NCBI GenBank assembly: GCA_949318235.1
Contig: CASGGR010000020.1
Location: 248,001-312,000, forward strand
Source: Ecdyonurus torrentis
Taxonomy: Eukaryota > Arthropoda > Insecta > Ephemeroptera > Heptageniidae
DNA: 64,000 nt
Reading direction: 5' to 3'
Shown here: positions 23,307 to 37,764 of the stretch, one piece after another
How the letters are laid out: every line of letters starts with the position of its first letter
Numbering within the stretch: position 1 is the first letter of the stretch
Position numbers and translations under genes: made by a program
The notes under the pieces: generated by a model
Told to the model about the DNA's origin: nothing
Seen by the model: the letters and a program-made list of their open reading frames with translations, nothing else
The model's database searches: none

Positions 23307-26300
23307 TTATTTAACTCAAAACATAGCTTTTTTAATTCTCTACAAAAAAGATGACTTGAACTTTTTTGCTCCGACGCATACTTTTTGGGTTATTGACAAT
23401 TTTAGTTTTCACTCATCATGTAGCCAAACCAAGTCATGAAACAAAGTTTCTATTTCAAGAACCAAATGTTATTGAATGATAAAAATCATACTTTTTACAC
23501 GATTAAAACTAGTTTTGATGATTTCTCAAAAACTAAGAATGCTACAGACATCAAATTTGACTCAAAACATAGCTTCTTCAATTCTCTACAAAAAAGATGT
23601 CTTGAACTTTTTTGCTCCGACGCATACTTTTTGGGTTATTGACAATTTTAGTTTTCACTCATCATGTAGCCAAACCAAGTCATGAAACAAAGTTTCTATT
23701 TCAAGAACCAAATGTTATTGAATGATAAAAATCATACTTTTTACACGAATAAAACTAGTTTTGATGATTTCTTAAATACTAAGAATGCTACAGACATCCA
23801 ATTTGATTAAAAACATAGCTTTTTCAATTCTCTACAAAAAAGATGTCGTAAACTTTTTTGCTTCGACGCATACTTTTTGAGTTATTGACAATTTTAGTTT
23901 TCACTCATCATGTAGCCAAACCAAGTCATAAAACAAAGTTTCTATTTCAAGAACCAAATGTTATTGAATGATAAAAATTATACTTTTTACACGAATAAAA
24001 CTAGTTTTGATGATTTCTCAAAAACTAAGAATGCTACAGACATCTTATTTAACTCAAAGCATAGCTTTTTTAATCTTCTACAAAAAAGATGTCTTGATAT
24101 TTTTTGCTCCGACGCATACTTTTTGGGTTAATGACAATTTTAGTTTTCACTCATCATGTAGCCAAACCATGTCATGAAACAAAGTTTCTATTTCAAGAAC
24201 TAAATGTTATTGAATGATAAAAATCATACTTTTTACACGATTAAAACTAGTTTTGATGATTTCTCAAAAACAAAGAAAGCTACAGACATAAAATTTGACT
24301 TAAAACATAGCTTTTTCAATTCTCTACAAAAAAGATGTCTCGAACTTTTTTACTCCGACTCATACTTTTTGGGTTATTGACAATTTTAGTTTTCACTCAT
24401 CATGTAGCCAAACCAAGTCATGAAACAAAGTTTCTATTTCAAGAACCAAATGTTATTGAATGATAAAAATCATACTTTTTACACGATTAAAACTAGTTTT
24501 GATGATTTCTCAGAAACTAAGAAAGCTACAGACATCAAATTTATCTCAAAACATAGCTTTTTCAATTCTCTACAAAAAACATGTCTTAAACTTTTTTGCT
24601 CCGACGCATACTTTTTGGGTTATTGACAATTTTAGTTTTCACTCATCAAGTAGCTAAACTAAGTCATGAAACAAAGTTTCTATTTCAAGAACTAAATGTT
24701 ATTGAATGATAAAAATTATACTTTTTACACGATTTAAACTAGTTTTGATGATTTCTCAGAAACTAAGAAAGCTACAGACATCAAATTTATCTCAAAGCAT
24801 AGCTTTTTTAATCTTCTACAAAAAAGATGTCTTGATATTTTTTGCTTCGACGCATACTTTTTGAGTTATTGACAATTTTAGTTTTCACTCATCATGTAGC
24901 CAAACCAAGTCATAAAACAAAGTTTCTATTTCAAGAACCAAATGTTATTGAATGATAAAAATCATACTTTTTACACGAATAAAACTAGTTTTGATGATTT
25001 CTCAAAAACTAAGAATGCTACAGACATCAAATTTGACTCAAAACATAGCTTCTTCAATTGTCTACAAAAAAGATGTCTTGAACTTTTTTGCTCCGACGCA
25101 TACTTTTTGGGTTATTGACAATTTTAGTTTTCACTCATCATGTAGCCAAACCAAGTCATGAAACAAAGTTTCTATTTCAAGAACCAAATGTTATTGAATG
25201 ATAAAAATCATACTTTTTACACGAATAAAACTAGTTTTGATGATTTCTTAAATACTAAGAATGCTACAGACATCCAATTTGATTAAGAACATAGCTTTTT
25301 CAATTCTCTACAAAAAAGATGTCGTGAACTTTTTTGCTTCGACGCATACTTTTTGAGTTATTGACAATTTTAGTTTTCACTCATCATGTAGCCAAACCAA
25401 GTCATAAAACAAAGTTTCTATTTCAAGAACCAAATGTTATTGAATGATAAAAATTATACTTTTTACACGAATAAAACTAGTTTTGATGATTTCTCAAAAA
25501 CTAAGAATGCTACAGACATCTTATTTAACTCAAAACATAGCTTTTTTAATTCTCTACAAAAAAGATGACTTGAACTTTTTTGCTCCGACGCATACTTTTT
25601 GGGTTATTGACAATTTTAGTTTTCACTCATCATGTAGCCAAACCAAGTCATGAAACAAAGTTTCTATTTCAAGAACCAAATGTTATTGAATGATAAAAAT
25701 CATACTTTTTACACGATTAAAACTAGTTTTGATGATTTCTCAAAAACTAAGAATGCTACAGACATCAAATTTGACTCAAAACATAGCTTCTTCAATTCTC
25801 TACAAAAAAGATGTCTTGAACTTTTTTGCTCCGACGCATACTTTTTGGGTTATTGACAATTTTAGTTTTCACTCATCATGTAGCCAAACCAAGTCATGAA
25901 ACAAAGTTTCTATTTCAAGAACCAAATGTTATTGAATGATAAAAATCATACTTTTTACACGAATAAAACTAGTTTTGATGATTTCTTAAATACTAAGAAT
26001 GCTACAGACATCCAATTTGATTAAAAACATAGCTTTTTCAATTCTCTACAAAAAAGATGTCGTGAACTTTTTTGCTTCGACGCATACTTTTTGAGTTATT
26101 GACAATTTTAGTTTTCACTCATCATGTAGCCAAACCAAGTCATAAAACAAAGTTTCTATTTCAAGAACCAAATGTTATTGAATGATAAAAATTATACTTT
26201 TTACACGAATAAAACTAGTTTTGATGATTTCTCAAAAACTAAGAATGCTACAGACATCTTATTTAACTCAAAACATAGCTTTTTTAATTCTCTACAAAAA

Positions 26301-29239
26301 AGATGTCTTGAACTTTTTTGCTCCGACGCATACTTTTTGGGTTATTGACAATTTTAGTTTTCACTCATCATGTAGCCAAACCAAGTCATGAAACAAAGTT
26401 TCTATTTCAAGAACCAAATGTTATTGAATGATAAAAATCATACTTTTTACACGATTAAAACTAGTTTTGATGATTTCTCAAATACTAAGAATGCTACAGA
26501 CATCCAATTTGATTAAAAACATAGCTTTTTCAATTGTCTACAAAAAAGATGTCTTGAACTTTTTTGCTTCGACGCATACTTTTTGAGTTATTGACAATTT
26601 TAGTTTTCACTCATCATGTAGCCAAACCAAGTCATAAAACAAAGTTTCTATTTCAAGAACCAAATGTTATTGAATGATAAAAATCATACTTTTTACACGA
26701 ATAAAACTAGTTTTGATGATTTCTCAAAAACTAAGAATGCTACAGACATCTTATTTAACTCAAAACATAGCTTTTTTAATTCTCTACAAAAAAGATGTCT
26801 TGAACTTTTTTGCTCCGACGCATACTTTTTGGGTTATTGACAATTTTAGTTTTCACTCATCATGTAGCCAAACCAAGTCATGAAACAGTTTCTATTTCAA
26901 GAACCAAATGTTATTGAATGATAAAAATCATACTTTTTACACGATTAAAACTAGTTTTGATGATTTCTCAAAAACTAAGAATGCTACAGACATCCAATTT
27001 GATTAAAAACATAGCTTTTTCAATTCTCTACAAAAAACATGTCTTAAACTTTTTTGCTCCGACGCATACTTTTTGGGTTATTGACAATTTTAGTTTTCAC
27101 TCATCAAGTAGCTAAACTAAGTCATGAAACAAAGTTTCTATTTCAAGAACTAAATGTTATTGAATGATAAAAATTATACTTTTTACACGATTTAAACTAG
27201 TTTTGATGATTTCTCAGAAACTAAGAAAGCTACAGACATCAAATTTATCTCAAAGCATAGCTTTTTTAATCTTCTACAAAAAAGATGTCTTGATATTTTT
27301 TGCTCCGACGCATACTTTTTGGGTTAATGACAATTTTAGTTTTCACTCATCATGTAGCCAAACCATGTCATGAAACAAAGTTTCTATTTCAAGAACTAAA
27401 TGTTATTGAATGATAAAAATCATACTTTTTACACGATTAAAACTAGTTTTGATGATTTCTCAAAAACAAAGAAAGCTACAGACATAAAATTTGACTTAAA
27501 ACATAGCTTTTTCAATTCTCTACAAAAAAGATGTCTCGAACTTTTTTACTCCGACTCATACTTTTTGGGTTATTGACAATTTTAGTTTTCACTCATCATG
27601 TAGCCAAACCAAGTCATGAAACAAAGTTTCTATTTCAAGAACCAAATGTTATTGAATGATAAAAATCATACTTTTTACACGATTAAAACTAGTTTTGATG
27701 ATTTCTCAAAAACTAAGAATGCTACAGACATCAAATTTGACTCAAAACATAGCTTCTTCAATTGTCTACAAAAAAGATGTCTTGAACTTTTTTGCTCCGA
27801 CGCATACTTTTTGGGTTATTGACAATTTTAGTTTTCACTCATCATGTAGCCAAACCAAGTCATGAAACAAAGTTTCTATTTCAAGAACCAAATGTTATTG
27901 AATGATAAAAATCATACTTTTTACACGAATAAAACTAGTTTTGATGATTTCTTAAATACTAAGAATGCTACAGACATCCAATTTGATTAAAAACATAGCT
28001 TTTTCAATTCTCTACAAAAAAGATGTCGTGAACTTTTTTGCTTCGACGCATACTTTTTGAGTTATTGACAATTTTAGTTTTCACTCATCATGTAGCCAAA
28101 CCAAGTCATAAAACAAAGTTTCTATTTCAAGAACCAAATGTTATTGAATGATAAAAATTATACTTTTTACACGAATAAAACTAGTTTTGATGATTTCTCA
28201 AAAACTAAGAATGCTACAGACATCTTATTTAACTCAAAGCATAGCTTTTTTAATCTTCTACAAAAAAGATGTCTTGATATTTTTTGCTTCGACGCATACT
28301 TTTTGAGTTATTGACAATTTTAGTTTTCACTCATCATGTAGCCAAACCAAGTCATAAAACAAAGTTTCTATTTCAAGAACCAAATGTTATTGAATGATAA
28401 AAATCATACTTTTTACACGAATAAAACTAGTTTTGATGATTTCTCAAAAACTAAGAATGCTACAGACATCAAATTTGACTCAAAACATAGCTTCTTCAAT
28501 TCTCTACAAAAAAGATGTCTTGAACTTTTTTGCTCCGACGCATACTTTTTGGGTTATTGACAATTTTAGTTTTCACTCATCATGTAGCCAAACCAAGTCA
28601 TGAAACAAAGTTTCTATTTCAAGAACCAAATGTTATTGAATGATAAAAATCATACTTTTTACACGAATAAAACTAGTTTTGATGATTTCTTAAATACTAA
28701 GAATGCTACAGACATCCAATTTGATTAAAAACATAGCTTTTTCAATTCTCTACAAAAAAGATGTCGTGAACTTTTTTGCTTCGACGCATACTTTTTGAGT
28801 TATTGACAATTTTAGTTTTCACTCATCATGTAGCCAAACCAAGTCATAAAACAAAGTTTCTATTTCAAGAACCAAATGTTATTGAATGATAAAAATTATA
28901 CTTTTTACACGAATAAAACTAGTTTTGATGATTTCTCAAAAACTAAGAATGCTACAGACATCTTATTTAACTCAAAACATAGCTTTTTTAATTCTCTACA
29001 AAAAAGATGTCTTGAACTTTTTTGCTCCGACGCATACTTTTTGGGTTATTGACAATTTTAGTTTTCACTCATCATGTAGCCAAACCAAGTCATGAAACAA
29101 AGTTTCTATTTCAAGAACCAAATGTTATTGAATGATAAAAATCATACTTTTTACACGATTAAAACTAGTTTTGATGATTTCTCAAATACTAAGAATGCTA
29201 CAGACATCCAATTTGATTAAAAACATAGCTTCTTCAATT
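23307..29239 (+). repeat. 10327-bp HOR copy 2, left part
   Basis: This 5.93-kb tract matches 12980-18912 at shift 10327, including GTCGTAAAC (23846), GATTAAGAAC (25286), GATGACTTG and the 244-bp monomer at 26796. The match ends inside the monomer starting at 29008. There TTCAATTCTC of the first copy (18913 C) becomes TTCAATTGTC (29240 G), and the sequence jumps back to the part of the unit matching 14733. Confidence 0.9.
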
Positions 29240-32200
29240 GTCTACAAAAAAGATGTCTTGAACTTTTTTGCTCCGACGCATACTTTTTGGGTTATTGACA
29301 ATTTTAGTTTTCACTCATCATGTAGCCAAACCAAGTCATGAAACAAAGTTTCTATTTCAAGAACCAAATGTTATTGAATGATAAAAATCATACTTTTTAC
29401 ACGAATAAAACTAGTTTTGATGATTTCTTAAATACTAAGAATGCTACAGACATCCAATTTGATTAAGAACATAGCTTTTTCAATTCTCTACAAAAAAGAT
29501 GTCGTGAACTTTTTTGCTTCGACGCATACTTTTTGAGTTATTGACAATTTTAGTTTTCACTCATCATGTAGCCAAACCAAGTCATAAAACAAAGTTTCTA
29601 TTTCAAGAACCAAATGTTATTGAATGATAAAAATTATACTTTTTACACGAATAAAACTAGTTTTGATGATTTCTCAAAAACTAAGAATGCTACAGACATC
29701 TTATTTAACTCAAAACATAGCTTTTTTAATTCTCTACAAAAAAGATGACTTGAACTTTTTTGCTCCGACGCATACTTTTTGGGTTATTGACAATTTTAGT
29801 TTTCACTCATCATGTAGCCAAACCAAGTCATGAAACAAAGTTTCTATTTCAAGAACCAAATGTTATTGAATGATAAAAATCATACTTTTTACACGATTAA
29901 AACTAGTTTTGATGATTTCTCAAAAACTAAGAATGCTACAGACATCAAATTTGACTCAAAACATAGCTTCTTCAATTCTCTACAAAAAAGATGTCTTGAA
30001 CTTTTTTGCTCCGACGCATACTTTTTGGGTTATTGACAATTTTAGTTTTCACTCATCATGTAGCCAAACCAAGTCATGAAACAAAGTTTCTATTTCAAGA
30101 ACCAAATGTTATTGAATGATAAAAATCATACTTTTTACACGAATAAAACTAGTTTTGATGATTTCTTAAATACTAAGAATGCTACAGACATCCAATTTGA
30201 TTAAAAACATAGCTTTTTCAATTCTCTACAAAAAAGATGTCGTGAACTTTTTTGCTTCGACGCATACTTTTTGAGTTATTGACAATTTTAGTTTTCACTC
30301 ATCATGTAGCCAAACCAAGTCATAAAACAAAGTTTCTATTTCAAGAACCAAATGTTATTGAATGATAAAAATTATACTTTTTACACGAATAAAACTAGTT
30401 TTGATGATTTCTCAAAAACTAAGAATGCTACAGACATCTTATTTAACTCAAAACATAGCTTTTTTAATTCTCTACAAAAAAGATGTCTTGAACTTTTTTG
30501 CTCCGACGCATACTTTTTGGGTTATTGACAATTTTAGTTTTCACTCATCATGTAGCCAAACCAAGTCATGAAACAAAGTTTCTATTTCAAGAACCAAATG
30601 TTATTGAATGATAAAAATCATACTTTTTACACGATTAAAACTAGTTTTGATGATTTCTCAAATACTAAGAATGCTACAGACATCCAATTTGATTAAAAAC
30701 ATAGCTTTTTCAATTGTCTACAAAAAAGATGTCTTGAACTTTTTTGCTTCGACGCATACTTTTTGAGTTATTGACAATTTTAGTTTTCACTCATCATGTA
30801 GCCAAACCAAGTCATAAAACAAAGTTTCTATTTCAAGAACCAAATGTCATTGAATGATAAAAATCATACTTTTTACACGAATAAAACTAGTTTTGATGAT
30901 TTCTCAAAAACTAAGAATGCTACAGACATCTTATTTAACTCAAAACATAGCTTTTTTAATTCTCTACAAAAAAGATGTCTTGAACTTTTTTGCTCCGACG
31001 CATACTTTTTGGGTTATTGACAATTTTAGTTTTCACTCATCATGTAGCCAAACCAAGTCATGAAACAGTTTCTATTTCAAGAACCAAATGTTATTGAATG
31101 ATAAAAATCATACTTTTTACACGATTAAAACTAGTTTTGATGATTTCTCAAAAACTAAGAATGCTACAGACATCCAATTTGATTAAAAACATAGCTTTTT
31201 CAATTCTCTACAAAAAACATGTCTTAAACTTTTTTGCTCCGACGCATACTTTTTGGGTTATTGACAATTTTAGTTTTCACTCATCAAGTAGCTAAACTAA
31301 GTCATGAAACAAAGTTTCTATTTCAAGAACTAAATGTTATTGAATGATAAAAATTATACTTTTTACACGATTTAAACTAGTTTTGATGATTTCTCAGAAA
31401 CTAAGAAAGCTACAGACATCAAATTTATCTCAAAGCATAGCTTTTTTAATCTTCTACAAAAAAGATGTCTTGATATTTTTTGCTCCGACGCATACTTTTT
31501 GGGTTAATGACAATTTTAGTTTTCACTCATCATGTAGCCAAACCATGTCATGAAACAAAGTTTCTATTTCAAGAACTAAATGTTATTGAATGATAAAAAT
31601 CATACTTTTTACACGATTAAAACTAGTTTTGATGATTTCTCAAAAACAAAGAAAGCTACAGACATAAAATTTGACTTAAAACATAGCTTTTTCAATTCTC
31701 TACAAAAAAGATGTCTCGAACTTTTTTACTCCGACTCATACTTTTTGGGTTATTGACAATTTTAGTTTTCACTCATCATGTAGCCAAACCAAGTCATGAA
31801 ACAAAGTTTCTATTTCAAGAACCAAATGTTATTGAATGATAAAAATCATACTTTTTACACGATTAAAACTAGTTTTGATGATTTCTCAAAAACTAAGAAT
31901 GCTACAGACATCAAATTTGACTCAAAACATAGCTTCTTCAATTGTCTACAAAAAAGATGTCTTGAACTTTTTTGCTCCGACGCATACTTTTTGGGTTATT
32001 GACAATTTTAGTTTTCACTCATCATGTAGCCAAACCAAGTCATGAAACAAAGTTTCTATTTCAAGAACCAAATGTTATTGAATGATAAAAATCATACTTT
32101 TTACACGAATAAAACTAGTTTTGATGATTTCTTAAATACTAAGAATGCTACAGACATCCAATTTGATTAAAAACATAGCTTTTTCAATTCTCTACAAAAA

Positions 32201-33419
32201 AGATGTCGTGAACTTTTTTGCTTCGACGCATACTTTTTGAGTTATTGACAATTTTAGTTTTCACTCATCATGTAGCCAAACCAAGTCATAAAACAAAGTT
32301 TCTATTTCAAGAACCAAATGTTATTGAATGATAAAAATTATACTTTTTACACGAATAAAACTAGTTTTGATGATTTCTCAAAAACTAAGAATGCTACAGA
32401 CATCTTATTTAACTCAAAGCATAGCTTTTTTAATCTTCTACAAAAAAGATGTCTTGATATTTTTTGCTTCGACGCATACTTTTTGAGTTATTGACAATTT
32501 TAGTTTTCACTCATCATGTAGCCAAACCAAGTCATAAAACAAAGTTTCTATTTCAAGAACCAAATGTTATTGAATGATAAAAATCATACTTTTTACACGA
32601 ATAAAACTAGTTTTGATGATTTCTCAAAAACTAAGAATGCTACAGACATCAAATTTGACTCAAAACATAGCTTCTTCAATTCTCTACAAAAAAGATGTCT
32701 TGAACTTTTTTGCTCCGACGCATACTTTTTGGGTTATTGACAATTTTAGTTTTCACTCATCATGTAGCCAAACCAAGTCATGAAACAAAGTTTCTATTTC
32801 AAGAACCAAATGTTATTGAATGATAAAAATCATACTTTTTACACGAATAAAACTAGTTTTGATGATTTCTTAAATACTAAGAATGCTACAGACATCCAAT
32901 TTGATTAAAAACATAGCTTTTTCAATTCTCTACAAAAAAGATGTCGTGAACTTTTTTGCTTCGACGCATACTTTTTGAGTTATTGACAATTTTAGTTTTC
33001 ACTCATCATGTAGCCAAACCAAGTCATAAAACAAAGTTTCTATTTCAAGAACCAAATGTTATTGAATGATAAAAATTATACTTTTTACACGAATAAAACT
33101 AGTTTTGATGATTTCTCAAAAACTAAGAATGCTACAGACATCTTATTTAACTCAAAACATAGCTTTTTTAATTCTCTACAAAAAAGATGTCTTGAACTTT
33201 TTTGCTCCGACGCATACTTTTTGGGTTATTGACAATTTTAGTTTTCACTCATCATGTAGCCAAACCAAGTCATGAAACAAAGTTTCTATTTCAAGAACCA
33301 AATGTTATTGAATGATAAAAATCATACTTTTTACACGATTAAAACTAGTTTTGATGATTTCTCAAATACTAAGAATGCTACAGACATCCAATTTGATTAA
33401 AAACATAGCTTCTTCAATT
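25060..33419 (+). repeat. 4180-bp (17-monomer) tandem duplication
   Basis: 25060-29239 and 29240-33419 are tandem copies with period 17 x 246 - 2. The 2-bp deficit is the 244-bp monomer in each copy (26796 and 30976). The duplication lies inside the second 10327-bp unit and lengthens it to about 14.5 kb. The junction at 29240 and the end at 33420 (C against G) are consistent with unequal exchange between monomers sharing CTTCTTCAATT. Confidence 0.88.
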
Positions 33420-36400
33420 CTCTACAAAAAAGATGTCTTGAACTTTTTTGCTCCGACGCATACTTTTTGGGTTATTGACAATTTTAGTTTTCACTCATCA
33501 TGTAGCCAAACCAAGTCATGAAACAAAGTTTCTATTTCAAGAACCAAATGTTATTGAATGATAAAAATCATACTTTTTACACGAATAAAACTAGTTTTGA
33601 TGATTTCTTAAATACTAAGAATGCTACAGACATCCAATTTGATTAAAAACATAGCTTTTTCAATTCTCTACAAAAAAGATGTCGTGAACTTTTTTGCTTC
33701 GACGCATACTTTTTGAGTTATTGACAATTTTAGTTTTCACTCATCATGTAGCCAAACCAAGTCATAAAACAAAGTTTCTATTTCAAGAACCAAATGTTAT
33801 TGAATGATAAAAATTATACTTTTTACACGAATAAAACTAGTTTTGATGATTTCTCAAAAACTAAGAATGCTACAGACATCTTATTTAACTCAAAACATAG
33901 CTTTTTTAATTCTCTACAAAAAAGATGTCTTGAACTTTTTTGCTCCGACGCATACTTTTTGGGTTATTGACAATTTTAGTTTTCACTCATCATGTAGCCA
34001 AACCAAGTCATGAAACAAAGTTTCTATTTCAAGAACCAAATGTTATTGAATGATAAAAATCATACTTTTTACACGATTAAAACTAGTTTTGATGATTTCT
34101 CAAATACTAAGAATGCTACAGACATCCAATTTGATTAAAAACATAGCTTTTTCAATTGTCTACAAAAAAGATGTCTTGAACTTTTTTGCTTCGACGCATA
34201 CTTTTTGAGTTATTGACAATTTTAGTTTTCACTCATCATGTAGCCAAACCAAGTCATAAAACAAAGTTTCTATTTCAAGAACCAAATGTTATTGAATGAT
34301 AAAAATCATACTTTTTACACGAATAAAACTAGTTTTGATGATTTCTCAAAAACTAAGAATGCTACAGACATCTTATTTAACTCAAAACATAGCTTTTTTA
34401 ATTCTCTACAAAAAAGATGTCTTGAACTTTTTTGCTCCGACGCATACTTTTTGGGTTATTGACAATTTTAGTTTTCACTCATCATGTAGCCAAACCAAGT
34501 CATGAAACAGTTTCTATTTCAAGAACCAAATGTTATTGAATGATAAAAATCATACTTTTTACACGATTAAAACTAGTTTTGATGATTTCTCAAAAACTAA
34601 GAATGCTACAGACATCCAATTTGATTAAAAACATAGCTTTTTCAATTCTCTACAAAAAACATGTCTTAAACTTTTTTGCTCCGACGCATACTTTTTGGGT
34701 TATTGACAATTTTAGTTTTCACTCATCAAGTAGCTAAACTAAGTCATGAAACAAAGTTTCTATTTCAAGAACTAAATGTTATTGAATGATAAAAATTATA
34801 CTTTTTACACGATTTAAACTAGTTTTGATGATTTCTCAGAAACTAAGAAAGCTACAGACATCAAATTTATCTCAAAGCATAGCTTTTTTAATCTTCTACA
34901 AAAAAGATGTCTTGATATTTTTTGCTCCGACGCATACTTTTTGGGTTAATGACAATTTTAGTTTTCACTCATCATGTAGCCAAACCATGTCATGAAACAA
35001 AGTTTCTATTTCAAGAACTAAATGTTATTGAATGATAAAAATCATACTTTTTACACGATTAAAACTAGTTTTGATGATTTCTCAAAAACAAAGAAAGCTA
35101 CAGACATAAAATTTGACTTAAAACATAGCTTTTTCAATTCTCTACAAAAAAGATGTCTCGAACTTTTTTACTCCGACTCATACTTTTTGGGTTATTGACA
35201 ATTTTAGTTTTCACTCATCATGTAGCCAAACCAAGTCATGAAACAAAGTTTCTATTTCAAGAACCAAATGTTATTGAATGATAAAAATCATACTTTTTAC
35301 ACGATTAAAACTAGTTTTGATGATTTCTCAAAAACTAAGAATGCTACAGACATCAAATTTGACTCAAAACATAGCTTCTTCAATTCTCTACAAAAAAGAT
35401 GTCTTGAACTTTTTTGCTCCGACGCATACTTTTTGGGTTATTGACAATTTTAGTTTTCACTCATCATGTAGCCAAACCAAGTCATGAAACAAAGTTTCTA
35501 TTTCAAGAACCAAATGTTATTGAATGATAAAAATCATACTTTTTACACGAATAAAACTAGTTTTGATGATTTCTTAAATACTAAGAATGCTACAGACATC
35601 CAATTTGATTAAAAACATAGCTTTTTCAATTCTCTACAAAAAAGATGTCGTGAACTTTTTTGCTTCGACGCATACTTTTTGAGTTATTGACAATTTTAGT
35701 TTTCACTCATCATGTAGCCAAACCAAGTCATAAAACAAAGTTTCTATTTCAAGAACCAAATGTTATTGAATGATAAAAATTATACTTTTTACACGAATAA
35801 AACTAGTTTTGATGATTTCTCAAAAACTAAGAATGCTACAGACATCTTATTTAACTCAAAGCATAGCTTTTTTAATCTTCTACAAAAAAGATGTCTTGAT
35901 ATTTTTTGCTTCGACGCATACTTTTTGAGTTATTGACAATTTTAGTTTTCACTCATCATGTAGCCAAACCAAGTCATAAAACAAAGTTTCTATTTCAAGA
36001 ACCAAATGTTATTGAATGATAAAAATCATACTTTTTACACGAATAAAACTAGTTTTGATGATTTCTCAAAAACTAAGAATGCTACAGACATCAAATTTGA
36101 CTCAAAACATAGCTTCTTCAATTGTCTACAAAAAAGATGTCTTGAACTTTTTTGCTCCGACGCATACTTTTTGGGTTATTGACAATTTTAGTTTTCACTC
36201 ATCATGTAGCCAAACCAAGTCATGAAACAAAGTTTCTATTTCAAGAACCAAATGTTATTGAATGATAAAAATCATACTTTTTACACGAATAAAACTAGTT
36301 TTGATGATTTCTTAAATACTAAGAATGCTACAGACATCCAATTTGATTAAAAACATAGCTTTTTCAATTCTCTACAAAAAAGATGTCGTGAACTTTTTTG

Positions 36401-37764
36401 CTTCGACGCATACTTTTTGAGTTATTGACAATTTTAGTTTTCACTCATCATGTAGCCAAACCAAGTCATAAAACAAAGTTTCTATTTCAAGAACCAAATG
36501 TTATTGAATGATAAAAATTATACTTTTTACACGAATAAAACTAGTTTTGATGATTTCTCAAAAACTAAGAATGCTACAGACATCTTATTTAACTCAAAAC
36601 ATAGCTTTTTTAATTCTCTACAAAAAAGATGACTTGAACTTTTTTGCTCCGACGCATACTTTTTGGGTTATTGACAATTTTAGTTTTCACTCATCATGTA
36701 GCCAAACCAAGTCATGAAACAAAGTTTCTATTTCAAGAACCAAATGTTATTGAATGATAAAAATCATACTTTTTACACGATTAAAACTAGTTTTGATGAT
36801 TTCTCAAAAACTAAGAATGCTACAGACATCAAATTTGACTCAAAACATAGCTTCTTCAATTCTCTACAAAAAAGATGTCTTGAACTTTTTTGCTCCGACG
36901 CATACTTTTTGGGTTATTGACAATTTTAGTTTTCACTCATCATGTAGCCAAACCAAGTCATGAAACAAAGTTTCTATTTCAAGAACCAAATGTTATTGAA
37001 TGATAAAAATCATACTTTTTACACGAATAAAACTAGTTTTGATGATTTCTTAAATACTAAGAATGCTACAGACATCCGATTTGATTAAAAACATAGCTTT
37101 TTCAATTCTCTACAAAAAAGATGTCGTGAACTTTTTTGCTTCGACGCATACTTTTTGAGTTATTGACAATTTTAGTTTTCACTCATCATGTAGCCAAACC
37201 AAGTCATAAAACAAAGTTTCTATTTCAAGAACCAAATGTTATTGAATGATAAAAATTATACTTTTTACACGAATAAAACTAGTTTTGATGATTTCTCAAA
37301 AACTAAGAATGCTACAGACATTTTATTTAACTCAAAACATAGCTTTTTTAATTCTCTACAAAAAAGATGTCTTGAACTTTTTTGCTCCGACGCATACTTT
37401 TTGGGTTATTGACAATTTTAGTTTTCACTCATCATGTAGCCAAACCAAGTCATGAAACAAAGTTTCTATTTCAAGAACCAAATGTTATTGAATGATAAAA
37501 ATCATACTTTTTACACGATTAAAACTAGTTTTGATGATTTCTCAAAAACTAAGAATGCTACAGACATCAAATTAAACTCAAAACATAGCTTTTTTAATTC
37601 TCTACAAAAAAGAAATCTTAAACTTTTTTGCTCCGACGCATACTTTTTGGGTTATTGACAGTTTTAGTTTTCACTCATCAAGTAGCCAAACTAAGTCATG
37701 AAACAAAGTTTCTATTTCAAGAACTAAATGTTATTGAATGATAAAAATCATACTTTTTACACGA
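29240..37764 (+). repeat. 10327-bp HOR copy 2, right part (after internal duplication)
   Basis: This 8.5-kb tract matches 14733-23256 at shift 14507, becoming 14508 after the 1-bp deletion near 21417. Shared markers include GATTAAGAAC (29467), the 244-bp monomers at 30976 and 34418, CATCCGATTTG and the CATTTTATTT group. The few private changes seen include ATGTCATTG near 30845. The tract ends where ACACGAATAA (23251) faces ACACGATTAA (37759). Confidence 0.9.

Noticed and set aside
12980..37764. Treating the near-identical long copies as certain biology
   Set aside because: The joints look like clean recombination products inside monomers, but assembly of near-identical satellite copies can create or collapse such units. 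I therefore report the structure as seen in sequence and not as proven in the genome.
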